The notes under the pieces are model-generated. The model was not told the origin of the DNA, did no database searches, and worked only from the letters and a program-made list of their open reading frames with translations. Position numbers and translations under genes: made by a program. Source: Candidatus Loosdrechtia aerotolerans (lineage in GTDB: Bacteria > Planctomycetota > Brocadiia > Brocadiales > Brocadiaceae). From it: 64,000 nucleotides of DNA. Of this stretch, positions 1-9,298 are shown piece by piece; position 1 is the stretch's first letter, and every line of letters starts with the position of its first letter. Location of the stretch: contig SOER01000001.1 in assembly GCA_021646405.1 (NCBI GenBank), positions 186,001 to 250,000 on the forward strand. The letters are read 5' to 3'.

Positions 1-63
1 AAATACCATATTTCGCATTTCAGAATATTCCTGCAATACCCCTTAGTTAAAGGAGAGATGAGC

Positions 64-294
64 ATGTTTTGGTGGTACGGACCTTTTACCTGGTTGATTT
101 TTTTTCTCGTAGTTGGTGTAGTCGTTTACTTAGTTATAAAGTATAAATTAAAGTTAACCACCAGGAATGGAAGAAGAGACTTTATAAGGGATACCGGGGA
201 ATCAGCTTTGGAAACCCTGGAAAAACGCCTTGCGAGAGGAGAAATTACCGAGGAAGAATTTGATAGGATTAGAAAAAAATTAGATGAAACCTAA
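64..294 (+). CDS. Small SHOCT-domain membrane protein, copy 1
   Basis: A short protein of about 76 residues. One hydrophobic segment (about residues 3-27, rich in Trp and Phe) is followed by a basic stretch and a C-terminal SHOCT module with the hallmark LEKRLARGEITEEEFDRI. SHOCT domains are common at the ends of small bacterial membrane proteins and probably mediate oligomerisation; no enzymatic role is known. I placed the start at the second ATG because the AAGGAG at about 52-57 is 7-8 bases before it and almost touches the first ATG at 58; the neighbouring paralogue also begins MFWW. A close paralogue follows at 413. Function unknown. Confidence 0.75.
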   Translation: MFWWYGPFTWLIFFLVVGVVVYLVIKYKLKLTTRNGRRDFIRDTGESALETLEKRLARGEITEEEFDRIRKKLDET

Positions 295-412
295 TGTATG
301 TACCAGGTTAAGTTTAAAATTTTCAAGAATGGCATGGATGATGATTTTCAAGATAAGATACCTACATATCTGTTGTTTACCAATATCCTTTAGATAATGG
401 AAGGGGGATAGT

Positions 413-646
413 ATGTTCTGGTGGTTTGACCCGTTTACCTGGTTACTGTTCTTTTTTGTACTTGGAATAGGGGTTTACCTGGTTATAAAATATGAGCTCG
501 TTGTCACTACGAAAAGAGGTACTCAAAATAAATATATTCCGGAGACGAAAGAATCACCTCTGGAAATTCTAGAAAAACGTTTTGCACGGGGAGAAATAAC
601 CCAGGTAGAATTCGACAGAGTCAAAAAAAAGTTAGAGGAGACATAA
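413..646 (+). CDS. Small SHOCT-domain membrane protein, copy 2
   Basis: A 77-residue paralogue of the gene at 64-294, with the same order: MFWW start, one membrane segment (about residues 5-25), a basic linker, then a SHOCT motif ([18 protein letters not shown]). A GGAAGGGGG stretch a few bases upstream is a good ribosome binding site. The two copies are most alike in the membrane segment and the SHOCT helix and differ in the linker, as expected of a tandem duplication that has had time to diverge. It ends 25 bases before the aldolase gene and may be co-transcribed with it. The partner protein is unknown. Confidence 0.75.
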   Translation: MFWWFDPFTWLLFFFVLGIGVYLVIKYELVVTTKRGTQNKYIPETKESPLEILEKRFARGEITQVEFDRVKKKLEET

Positions 647-671
647 GAATACGTGCAAACAGGAGTATAAA

Positions 672-1733
672 ATGGTTGATATGATTGACAAGATTACAAA
701 AATTTTAGATGAAGATGCACAGTATCTCCTGGAACACAAATGTACCACTATTCCTAAAGATAGCCTGCATCTGCCTGGTGCTGATTTTGTTGATCGAACC
801 TTTATTATTTCCAACAGACCAAATACTGTTTTAAGAAATTTACAAATGGTTTTTGACCATGGAAGATTAGCCGGTACAGGATACCTTTCAATACTTCCCG
901 TAGACCAGGGTGTGGAGCATTCAGCAGGTTCTGCTTTTGCACCGAATCCTGCCTATTTTGATCCAGAAAACATTGTAAAACTTGCCATTGAAGGAGGCTG
1001 TAATGCAGTAGCCTCAACGTTGGGGGTTTTAGGTGCCGTTTCACGGAAATACTGCCACAAAATCCCCTTTATTATGAAAATCAATCATAATGAACTCCTC
1101 TCGTATCCGAATTCTCATGATCAGCGGTTATTTGCCGGCATTACACAGGCATTTGATATGGGGGCTACCGGGGTTGGTGCAACGGTATATTTTGGATCAG
1201 AGGGGTCACGAAGACAGATAGAAGAGGTTACGAGGGCATTTCAGCATGCACATGAACTGGGTATGTTTACCGTACTCTGGTGCTATGTGCGCAATGAACA
1301 TTTTACAACAGATGGGGTTAATTATGAAGAATCTGCAGATTTAACCGGCCAGGCAAATCATTTAGGGGTTACACTGGAAGCAGATATTATAAAGCAGAAG
1401 CAACCGGTAACCAATGGAGGATACAAGGTACTCAACTTTGGTAAAACGCATCCTTTTGTCTACGAAAAACTAACAACAGGTCATCCGATAGATCTGACAC
1501 GGTACCAGGTGATAAATTGCTATATGGGGAGGATTGGATTGATCAACTCCGGTGGCCCCTCTGGCAATAATGATTTACAACAGGCGGTAAAGACCGCGGT
1601 AATAAATAAAAGGGCAGGGGGAATGGGGCTGATTACCGGGAGAAAAGCATTCCAAAAATCCATGGATGAAGGAGTTGAAATATTACATGCCGTACAAGAC
1701 GTCTATCTTACACGGGAAATAGATATAGCATAA
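672..1733 (+). CDS. fbaB: Class I fructose-bisphosphate aldolase (DhnA/FbaB type)
   Basis: A 353-residue TIM-barrel aldolase predicted to interconvert fructose 1,6-bisphosphate with dihydroxyacetone phosphate and glyceraldehyde 3-phosphate in cytoplasmic glycolysis/gluconeogenesis. The DhnA/FbaB family is recognised by the [10 protein letters not shown] segment (about residues 76-85), the [12 protein letters not shown] segment (about 132-143), the [12 protein letters not shown] strand and the C-terminal [13 protein letters not shown] phosphate-binding region. Length matches the bacterial class I FbaB proteins, not the class II zinc enzymes. An AGGAG lies 7 bases before the ATG. It converges with the receiver gene at 1753, with only 19 bases between. 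Confidence 0.9.
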   Translation: MVDMIDKITKILDEDAQYLLEHKCTTIPKDSLHLPGADFVDRTFIISNRPNTVLRNLQMVFDHGRLAGTGYLSILPVDQGVEHSAGSAFAPNPAYFDPENIVKLAIEGGCNAVASTLGVLGAVSRKYCHKIPFIMKINHNELLSYPNSHDQRLFAGITQAFDMGATGVGATVYFGSEGSRRQIEEVTRAFQHAHELGMFTVLWCYVRNEHFTTDGVNYEESADLTGQANHLGVTLEADIIKQKQPVTNGGYKVLNFGKTHPFVYEKLTTGHPIDLTRYQVINCYMGRIGLINSGGPSGNNDLQQAVKTAVINKRAGGMGLITGRKAFQKSMDEGVEILHAVQDVYLTREIDIA

Positions 1734-1752
1734 CATATTTGAATAGTATCGC

Positions 1753-2133
1753 TTATGAGAGGAAAGAGAATTCTATAGCTGAGCGTATTTCGGAGATACT
1801 AAATGGCTTGCCGACAAAACTATCGAAGAGACCTCTGGCGAAACCCTGCCAGATGGCTTCACTATCGCGGTAGTAGTATCCGGAGATAATAGCAATTTTT
1901 ACTTTTGAACAACACTCTTTAATAAGATTTGCCAGCTCAATACCATCCATATCGGGCAGTTTAACGTCGAGGAATATCAACCTAACATTTTGATATAACT
2001 GCTTCATCAAAGCAACCCCTTCTTTTCCACTCGTTGCAGAACATACCCGGTAACCTCTCAAGGTTATGATATTTTCCAATGCCCAACACATATCCACCTC
2101 ATCATCTATGATAAGTATTTGTGGCCCTTCCAA
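1753..2133 (-). CDS. Single-domain response regulator (CheY-like receiver)
   Basis: A 126-residue protein consisting of one receiver domain and no output domain. The acidic pocket (IIDDEVD), the phospho-acceptor Asp in IFLDVKLPDMDG and the conserved Lys in FVGKPFS are present, so it should accept phosphate. It starts at TTG, with a GAGG about 8 bases upstream. It lies 31 bases downstream of the hybrid kinase gene in the same direction, so it is the likely phosphorelay partner of that kinase. With no output domain it probably acts by protein-protein contact or as a phosphate sink; which is not visible. Confidence 0.85.
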   Translation of the reverse strand: MEGPQILIIDDEVDMCWALENIITLRGYRVCSATSGKEGVALMKQLYQNVRLIFLDVKLPDMDGIELANLIKECCSKVKIAIISGYYYRDSEAIWQGFARGLFDSFVGKPFSISEIRSAIEFSFLS

Positions 2134-2164
2134 TAATTGTATCCTCTATTTTTTATTTATGATT

Positions 2165-5100
2165 TCATAAGTTTGCACATCTGGAATCCTGTTTATCTAA
2201 TATCTCTCTCACCTTTTTCAAAAGTTTATCCGGTGAGACAGGTTTTGAAATAAAATGGAGTCCTTCTTTAAGGATCTCTTTTTTATCGACAATCTCTTCA
2301 CTATATCCGCTTATAAAGAGGGATTTAATATCTGGCTTCATATGCCTTATTGTATCGTACACAGACTTACCGTCTTTGGTTGGCATTATTACATCTAGTA
2401 TAAGAAATTGAATTACATCTTTATTCTGAACGAATTTATTTAATGCATCCGCTCCATCCTGTGCCTCTATAATTGTATAACCGGCCTTTTCAAGTATTAC
2501 CCTTGTAAGCGTCCGAACTTCTTCCTCATCTTCCGCTAATAATATAATCTCTTTACCACCCTTTGCAATATGGACTTCTCGTTTTGTCTTTTTAATCTCT
2601 GATTCAGTTAAGGGTATATATACTTTGAATGTCGTACCTCTACCTCGTCTACTTTCAACATTAATATAACCACCATGCTGTTTAACAATACCATATACTA
2701 TTGATAATCCAAGGCCTGTACCTTTGCCAACTTCTTTCGTAGTAAAAAATGGCTCAAAGACCCTTTTCTTGGTTTCCTCATCCATACCTATCCCAGTATC
2801 CGAAACAGAAAGGAGAATATACTTTCCAATCTCACCGTAGCCATACGCTTTTATATATTCCTCATCAAGTTCTACAATTTTTGTACCTATTGTTAATACC
2901 CCCCCATCCGGCATAGCATCCCGTGCATTTGTTACAAGGTTCATCAATACCTGTTCCATCTGACTGCTATCAGCCATGACAATACAGTCTTTAGCAATAA
3001 ACGTGGTCTTCAACTGAATATCCTCACCAATAATCCTTATGAGGAGACTCTCAATCCTTTTTATAATTTCACTGAGATTTACCGGTTTTGGGTTATTTTG
3101 CTGTTTTCTGCTAAATGTAAGCAAACCTCTCGTCAATTTCACAGCCCTTTCTGCAGAAGCAAGTATTTTTTGAGCATACATCATCAGCGGGTTATCTTTT
3201 TCCAGTTCCTTCCGTAACAGATTTCCATATCCTATCATTATAGCAAGGATATTATTAAAATCATGAGCAATACCGCCTGCAAGTGTACCAATAGATTCTA
3301 GTTTTTGAGCATGGTACAGTTGTTCTCTCAGTTTCGTTTCTGCTTCTTCCGCCCGTTTGATATGAGTAACATCTTCCGCTACTCCGATAAAATGGGTAAC
3401 AACACCTTCCCTATTTTTTATTGGCGAGATATTCATAACCACCCAGTATAACTCACCGTTTTTCTTTTCATTCAGAAGCTCTCCACGCCATTTGCCTCCT
3501 GAAGAAACGATATCCCATAACCGTTTATATTCCTCATGTGGTGTTTTACCAGATTTTAAAAAACGCGGGGTTTTCCCAATAACTTCTTCCACACGATAGC
3601 CTGTCAATTCAGTAAATTTTGGATTAGCATACTCAATATTACCATTTGTATCAGTAATAATAACGATATTTGGGCTTTGCTCTATAGCACAGGATAACTT
3701 TAAAAGCTGTTCTTCCATTCGCTTGTATTCAGTAATATCAGAAGATATCCCATCGGTATATACCGTTCCGTCTTTATGATAGGTAATCATTGCTCTATCA
3801 TGTATCCAGACCCACGTTTCATCTTTTTTCCGAATCCTATACTGAACATCAAATACCTTGTTCGATTTGAACAATAACGCATATGCCTCTTTTACTTTTT
3901 TAATGTCATCCGGATGTATTCTTCCAAGCCAGAGGCTATTGCCTGTCCGATAGATCTCTTCTCGTGCGTATCCATAAACCTTCTCTACCTTTGGATCAAT
4001 AAAGGTTATATTCGCCACCTGATCAGCTGTCCACACAACATCTGGTATGTGTTCAACCAACAAACGATACTTCTCCTCGCTTTTCTGTAATGCATCTTCA
4101 ACCCTCTTGCGTTGAATGAGAGCACTTAATTGAGCAGCAATTGATGAGACAAGTCTAATCATTCGCTCGTCTTCATTGCGCTGTTCTTTTACGAAAAAGG
4201 TTAATACAGCTATAATCTCGTCATGAGATACAATAGGAACACCCATTGCAGCCTTGAAACCAAACTGCTTAAGGAACTGTGCATGAGGAAAATTCTTGTT
4301 TACTACGGATTCCAATATCCACTCCGGCTTTTTTGATAACCATACACGTCCGGGAAGACCTGCCCCCTGAAGGAAGGTAAGTACCGTATTTCTTTTCTTC
4401 AGTCTTTCTAGTTCTCCAGGATCTTGATGCCACGCTATACCATACTCAAGGTATTCACCATTGTGAGAGATCAACCAGGCCTCGCCATACGCCCAGTTAG
4501 TATACTTACATACCTTGCGGAGTACAATACTGAGTACAGAGTGGAAATCTTCTGCCTCGGAAATTGCCATTGTCATGGCCTGTAATAAACGAATCTCTTC
4601 TTCCATTCGCTTGTATTCTGTAACGTCCTGAATCGTTCCAATCATTTGGACAGCCCTTCCTGCTTCATCGGGTACAATCTCAGTTATAACATGAATAAGC
4701 CTCTCTCCATTACCATTAAGGGCTAAGCGAAACTCAATATTGCATGATTTCCTTTTATCCAATGCCTCACTTATCGACTTCTTGACACGCTTCATATCAC
4801 CCGGATGTATGTGACTTATAAATGTATCAAACGTAATAGTATCATTTTGTGCAACAAGACCTATAACACGAAAAGCCTCATCGGACAGATATACTTTATC
4901 TTGAATAATATCCCATTCCCAATTACCTAAATGTGCGATTCGTTGAGCTTTTGCGAGGCTCGTCTCACTCTTTTTCAGTGCATCTGTTCTCGCCTTGATA
5001 TCACACGCCATGGTATTAAAAGACTTACAGAGCACCCCGATCTCGTCCCCTGATTGAACTGGAATAGGAACGTCAAATGTACCGTCAGCAATGCATCTTG

Positions 5101-6118
5101 CAGTATCGGAAATTATACGCAGAGGCTTCACTACTTTTTTTAAGAAACCAACAAATAAACAGATAACGATACCAATTACAAGGGCTGCGAGTATTGATGC
5201 ATGGACGAAGATGTACCGGATAGGGGCAAATACCTCATCCTCATCAACTTCAACCACAACTATCCACTTCAATAATGGTATGTATGCCGATGCGCTTACC
5301 ACCCTTGTGCCCCGATGATTTCTGTAGAATCCTCTTACTTCTTTCTGTAAGGTTAGACCTTCATTAATTGGTAATGTATCGATTATCTGCTCCATTACAA
5401 CATCCATATCCTTTTCCTTTAAGAACAGAGACCCTGCAATCATTTTTTTATTGCGGTTGACCAAATAAGTCTCCATAGTCTTCCATTCTGCCCTCTTGCG
5501 GTTAAATCCCCCGGGTTCTGCGGAATACCCTCCGGATACAATGTCATTGAGTTTTGAAATTTGTATAAAGTTAACGATCACACCTATAGGTTTCGATGTA
5601 TCTCTCCTGAAAATAGGGGCTGAAATTGCAAGTTCAGACAATCCGTGATCTCCCGTAATGTGTTCCACAACAGAAACAGCCTCTTTCCCTTTCATAAAGA
5701 AGGCCTCACGGGATAAATCCATCCCGGTTTCACTGGCGTTTGTTGAAGCAACAACACAGCCATCTAATGAAAGGATACGGATAGTTTTTATATCACGATA
5801 GAGTGTTAGTTTATTTTTGATAAGGTACTTACTAAGGATATCATGTGGGGAAGGTTTTCCGCGGATTTTTCTGTAGAGATGGGTTCTCACAAAACTATCA
5901 TTGGCAAAATCCCTGGTACGTATTTTAGCTGTTTCCAGAAACCGATAAACATATTCTTCATAGAACCCTGCAGTACTCGCTACATCATTGGTAATATGTT
6001 TTTCTAAGTGTATTTTACTTTGGTTATAGTTCAGGAGGAATGTAATAAGTATAGGCAGAAGGATACTAATAATTCCTAATAATGCCTTTTTTGAAAGTGA
6101 CTCGCTGATTCTTCCCAT
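2165..6118 (-). CDS. Large membrane-bound hybrid sensor histidine kinase
   Basis: A 1317-residue hybrid kinase. In order: transmembrane helix (about 12-33), periplasmic Cache-like sensor region (about 35-305), second helix (about 307-328), HAMP (about 329-385), PAS (about 395-505), GAF (about 510-665), two more PAS/PAC units (about 670-930), HisKA with the phospho-His in GGIAHDFNNILA, HATPase with N-box (NLVTNARDAM), DTGIGM and GTGLGLSIVYGI, and a C-terminal receiver with Asp in FLILDVIMP. The family is typical of multi-input phosphorelays. It sits between a sigma-54 response regulator (88 bases upstream) and a lone receiver (31 bases downstream), so it probably phosphorylates one or both. 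The signal cannot be read from sequence. Confidence 0.9.
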   Translation of the reverse strand: MGRISESLSKKALLGIISILLPILITFLLNYNQSKIHLEKHITNDVASTAGFYEEYVYRFLETAKIRTRDFANDSFVRTHLYRKIRGKPSPHDILSKYLIKNKLTLYRDIKTIRILSLDGCVVASTNASETGMDLSREAFFMKGKEAVSVVEHITGDHGLSELAISAPIFRRDTSKPIGVIVNFIQISKLNDIVSGGYSAEPGGFNRKRAEWKTMETYLVNRNKKMIAGSLFLKEKDMDVVMEQIIDTLPINEGLTLQKEVRGFYRNHRGTRVVSASAYIPLLKWIVVVEVDEDEVFAPIRYIFVHASILAALVIGIVICLFVGFLKKVVKPLRIISDTARCIADGTFDVPIPVQSGDEIGVLCKSFNTMACDIKARTDALKKSETSLAKAQRIAHLGNWEWDIIQDKVYLSDEAFRVIGLVAQNDTITFDTFISHIHPGDMKRVKKSISEALDKRKSCNIEFRLALNGNGERLIHVITEIVPDEAGRAVQMIGTIQDVTEYKRMEEEIRLLQAMTMAISEAEDFHSVLSIVLRKVCKYTNWAYGEAWLISHNGEYLEYGIAWHQDPGELERLKKRNTVLTFLQGAGLPGRVWLSKKPEWILESVVNKNFPHAQFLKQFGFKAAMGVPIVSHDEIIAVLTFFVKEQRNEDERMIRLVSSIAAQLSALIQRKRVEDALQKSEEKYRLLVEHIPDVVWTADQVANITFIDPKVEKVYGYAREEIYRTGNSLWLGRIHPDDIKKVKEAYALLFKSNKVFDVQYRIRKKDETWVWIHDRAMITYHKDGTVYTDGISSDITEYKRMEEQLLKLSCAIEQSPNIVIITDTNGNIEYANPKFTELTGYRVEEVIGKTPRFLKSGKTPHEEYKRLWDIVSSGGKWRGELLNEKKNGELYWVVMNISPIKNREGVVTHFIGVAEDVTHIKRAEEAETKLREQLYHAQKLESIGTLAGGIAHDFNNILAIMIGYGNLLRKELEKDNPLMMYAQKILASAERAVKLTRGLLTFSRKQQNNPKPVNLSEIIKRIESLLIRIIGEDIQLKTTFIAKDCIVMADSSQMEQVLMNLVTNARDAMPDGGVLTIGTKIVELDEEYIKAYGYGEIGKYILLSVSDTGIGMDEETKKRVFEPFFTTKEVGKGTGLGLSIVYGIVKQHGGYINVESRRGRGTTFKVYIPLTESEIKKTKREVHIAKGGKEIILLAEDEEEVRTLTRVILEKAGYTIIEAQDGADALNKFVQNKDVIQFLILDVIMPTKDGKSVYDTIRHMKPDIKSLFISGYSEEIVDKKEILKEGLHFISKPVSPDKLLKKVREILDKQDSRCANL

Positions 6119-6205
6119 TTAATAATCTATTCTCTGTTTCGCCTCTTCAACTGCTTTATGAAAATCACCTGCTATTTAATGAATTTCTCATCACCTGTTT
6201 GATGT

Positions 6206-7723
6206 TTACGAAGTGATAATTTCCGTCTTCGTCCGTACTTTAATTCCGTACTTCTTTGCTTCATAATGCATAGTTTTATAATCAATCTTGAGGATCTTTG
6301 CAGCCCGGCTTTTATTTCCATTCGTCTGCTTGAGTACTTCCTCTATTATCTTTCTCTCAGTAACCTCAACACACTTATTTACCATGGCATGGAAAGAAAG
6401 TTCCCTCCCGCTATTAATATCTAAATTCAGAGAAATCGTACAGTCTTCATTCTTATGCACCATGTCTGATTGCCATTCCATCATGGAGCTATCCTGTTGT
6501 TTTGTTTCTTGCGTCTTTATCGTAAGATGCTTGGGCTCTATAACTTCTCTTGCTAGCAAAACTGCACGTCGAATAACATTTTTTAATTCCCTCACATTAC
6601 CGGGCCAGTCATGTGATAATAATACTTCTAGCGCCTCTCTGCTCACCCCCCGAACATTTTTATTCAGCTCTTTATTGGTAATATCCAAAAACCTCTTAGA
6701 GAGAAATACAATATCATCCTTTCGTTGCTTTAGTGCAGGTACTTCAACACAAAATTCATTCAGTCGCTGATAAAGATCCATTCGAAAATTTCCAGATTCT
6801 ACTAATAACTCCAGCCGTTCATTTCCTGCTGCAATAATACGCACATCAACCTTTATCTCTTTATTGCCCCCCAGGCGTCTGATGCGCCGTTCTTGAAGCA
6901 CCCGCAGCAACTTCCCCTGCATAGATTTTGGTAAATTTCCAATCTCATCAAGAAATATTGTTCCTCCGGAGGCCACTTCAAATTGCCCTATCTTCTTTTG
7001 CTCCGCACCCGTAAAGGTCCCCTTCTCAAATCCAAAAAGTTCGCTCTCAATTAACGTTTCAGGAATTGATCCGCAATCCACCACAATAAATGGTTTATCC
7101 CTTCTCGGGCTTCGATTATGAATGTTCCGCGCCACGAGTTCCTTACCTGAACCCGTTTCTCCATAAATGAGTACGGTAAAATTAGTTGGGGCAACACGGT
7201 CCACCAATTCATTTATCCGCTCAATCTCGGCACTTGACCCCATCTGTTCAAATAAAGGCATTGCCAGGCTAAATTGTGTCCTGAGGGTATGGATCTCCTG
7301 GCGTATTGACCTTTCTTCGATGGCCCTCTTTACTACCAGCACGATCTGTTCATTATCAAAGGGCTTCGTAAAATAATCATAAGCACCCAACTTAATTGCC
7401 TCGATTGCCGACCGAATCTCACCATAAGCGGTAATAATGATAACAGGAACCTCTTTGTTCGTTTCCTTAACCTTTTTTAAAATCTCAATTCCGCTTACTA
7501 CCGGCATGCATAAGTCTAAAATGACTACATGAGGAAATATCTTGTGGAAGGTTTCTAATCCCGCATTCCCATCGTTGGCTACATACGTTGTATAGCCTTC
7601 CTTGGTAAGGATATACGAAATCATATCACATAAATCTATTTCATCATCGATAATAAGTATCTTACTATCACCGTTTGTTATCATAGTATGTTTTATAATC
7701 GATGAAAAGAATTCCTGTTTCAC
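6206..7723 (-). CDS. NtrC-family sigma-54-dependent response regulator
   Basis: A 505-residue transcription activator: N-terminal receiver (about 20-135, acceptor Asp in VVILDLCMPV), AAA+ domain (about 165-395) with Walker A GETGSGKE, the sigma-54 contact loop GTFTGA and Walker B GGTIFLDEIG, and a C-terminal Fis-type helix-turn-helix (NGNKSRAAKILKIDYKTM). This combination activates RNA polymerase carrying sigma-54 after phosphorylation. The start is uncertain: GTG at 7723 gives a 13-residue leader before ATG at 7684, where the receiver begins; neither has a strong ribosome binding site. It is first in the operon with the hybrid kinase and receiver. Target promoters are unknown. Confidence 0.9.
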   Translation of the reverse strand: MKQEFFSSIIKHTMITNGDSKILIIDDEIDLCDMISYILTKEGYTTYVANDGNAGLETFHKIFPHVVILDLCMPVVSGIEILKKVKETNKEVPVIIITAYGEIRSAIEAIKLGAYDYFTKPFDNEQIVLVVKRAIEERSIRQEIHTLRTQFSLAMPLFEQMGSSAEIERINELVDRVAPTNFTVLIYGETGSGKELVARNIHNRSPRRDKPFIVVDCGSIPETLIESELFGFEKGTFTGAEQKKIGQFEVASGGTIFLDEIGNLPKSMQGKLLRVLQERRIRRLGGNKEIKVDVRIIAAGNERLELLVESGNFRMDLYQRLNEFCVEVPALKQRKDDIVFLSKRFLDITNKELNKNVRGVSREALEVLLSHDWPGNVRELKNVIRRAVLLAREVIEPKHLTIKTQETKQQDSSMMEWQSDMVHKNEDCTISLNLDINSGRELSFHAMVNKCVEVTERKIIEEVLKQTNGNKSRAAKILKIDYKTMHYEAKKYGIKVRTKTEIITS

Positions 7724-7777
7724 CGTCTTTCAGAATTTCATGAATAATTTGGTATGTAAATTAACTGCAGTCACATT

Positions 7778-7915
7778 TTCTATACACTAAAATTCTATAC
7801 GGTTCAGGGGAACTCGCAAGTTCTATTCCTAATCAACTGATGGCACAGTTATATAAATATTATGTTAAATGGAAAACATATTAAGCATTTGCTATACGAT
7901 CAATTCTATACACTA
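7778..7915. repeat. Short direct repeats in front of the sigma-54 regulator operon
   Basis: TTCTATACACTA occurs at 7778-7789 and again at 7904-7915, with a partial copy (TTCTATAC) at 7793-7800. All lie in the spacer between the minus-strand regulator gene and the end of murA, upstream of the regulator. The spacing and position would suit binding sites for a regulator, possibly the operon's own product, but this is only a visual match in AT-rich DNA. Confidence 0.3.
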
Positions 7916-7956
7916 TAGCATATTGTCTATATAAAATATGGAATATCAGCCATAAT

Positions 7957-9225
7957 TTAATAAGGGATGCGTTTTATGATTGCCCCTAAATCTGACAACC
8001 GTTTCTCAAGTTGTTCATAACCCCGGTCTAAGTGATACACACGATGGATATGGGTAGTTCCTTTTGCAATTAAACCTGCAAGAACAAGCCCTGCACCTGC
8101 ACGCAGATCAGAAACCATGACATGGGTACCTGATAATGAGGGTGTTCCTTGTATAAATGCGCATGATCCTTCCACGTGAATATCGGCCCCCATCCTCCGT
8201 AGTTCAGCAGCGTGAATAAATCGGTCTGGAAATATTTTTTCTGTAATAACACTTCTTCCTTCTGCAGTACTGAGCAAGGCCATAAACTGGGCCTGCATAT
8301 CGGTGGGCATACCCGGATATGGTAGTGTTGTCAAGTCAACTGCATGGTATGTATTATTCCCCTGAACCCTGATAGTATCTCCTTTCTTAACCGTTATTTC
8401 TACACCGGTCTCTTTTAATTTATCTATTACTGCACCCAGATGGTCTATTCTAACGTGCTCAAGTGTAACATCACCCTGTGTAATAGCGCTTGCGATCATA
8501 AAAGTTCCTGCCTCAATTCGGTCCGGAATAATTTCATAATCAACCCCGTGCAACTGTTTAACACCCTCAATAGTTAACCGGCTTTCACCAATTCCAGAAA
8601 TTCTGGCACCCGCCCTGTTTAAGAAATTTGCAAGGTCCTGAACTTCTGGTTCACATGCGGCATTTTCAATTATGGTCGTACCCTCTGCTAATACTGCTGC
8701 TGTCATTATATTACAAGTTCCCAGCACTGTTTTCGCAGCAAAGGAAAATTCCCCCCCCTTTAATCCATTCGCTGTAGCATGTATATAACCTTCTGCTGTT
8801 TCAATATGGGCACCCAATGCTTTAAGACCTTTTATATGAAGGTTTACAGGTCGCTGACCAATGACACATCCTCCGGGATAAGAAACCCTCGCCTTACGTC
8901 TTTTACTTAATAAAGGACCCAGGACGCAAATAGAAGCCCTCATCTTATTGACAAGTTCATAGGGAGCTGTAAACTTATCTTCATTCTCTCCATCCCTGAA
9001 CATGATCCCAAGGGCTCCATCCTCAAGCCTTTTTATTTCCCCTCCAAGGTTTCTCAATATTTCTGATTGTGTTTTGATATCAACAATATTTGGTATCCCT
9101 TTTATTCGGGATGGGCCATCCAATAACAGACAAGCTGCCATAATAGGCAGTGCTGCATTTTTCGCGCCGTTAATCCTTACACACCCCTCCAAGCGATGCC
9201 CCCCCTCAATAATAACCCTGTCCAC
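7957..9225 (-). CDS. murA: UDP-N-acetylglucosamine 1-carboxyvinyltransferase
   Basis: A 422-residue EPSP-synthase-fold enzyme that transfers enolpyruvate from PEP to UDP-GlcNAc, the first committed step of peptidoglycan synthesis in the cytoplasm. The N-terminal GCVRINGAKNAALPIMAA with the Lys-Asn pair and the active-site Cys in GGCVIGQRPVNLH (the residue alkylated by fosfomycin) are intact. Length is standard. The start is GTG at 9225, with GGAGG 7 bases upstream. It is followed downstream by the signalling operon after a 233-base gap. With murB at 26179 it shows that the organism keeps a peptidoglycan pathway. Confidence 0.95.
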   Translation of the reverse strand: MDRVIIEGGHRLEGCVRINGAKNAALPIMAACLLLDGPSRIKGIPNIVDIKTQSEILRNLGGEIKRLEDGALGIMFRDGENEDKFTAPYELVNKMRASICVLGPLLSKRRKARVSYPGGCVIGQRPVNLHIKGLKALGAHIETAEGYIHATANGLKGGEFSFAAKTVLGTCNIMTAAVLAEGTTIIENAACEPEVQDLANFLNRAGARISGIGESRLTIEGVKQLHGVDYEIIPDRIEAGTFMIASAITQGDVTLEHVRIDHLGAVIDKLKETGVEITVKKGDTIRVQGNNTYHAVDLTTLPYPGMPTDMQAQFMALLSTAEGRSVITEKIFPDRFIHAAELRRMGADIHVEGSCAFIQGTPSLSGTHVMVSDLRAGAGLVLAGLIAKGTTHIHRVYHLDRGYEQLEKRLSDLGAIIKRIPY

Positions 9226-9298
9226 AGTTCCCTCCGGAATTTTCGAAATTTAACTAAATAATTTTACCCTAAGTGGGTGAGAAGATACGATGTTTTCA

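Noticed and set aside
805-1044. Minus-strand open frame inside the aldolase gene
   Set aside because: It is a frame shadow with no ribosome binding site or recognisable domain; the same holds for other frames inside well-defined genes.
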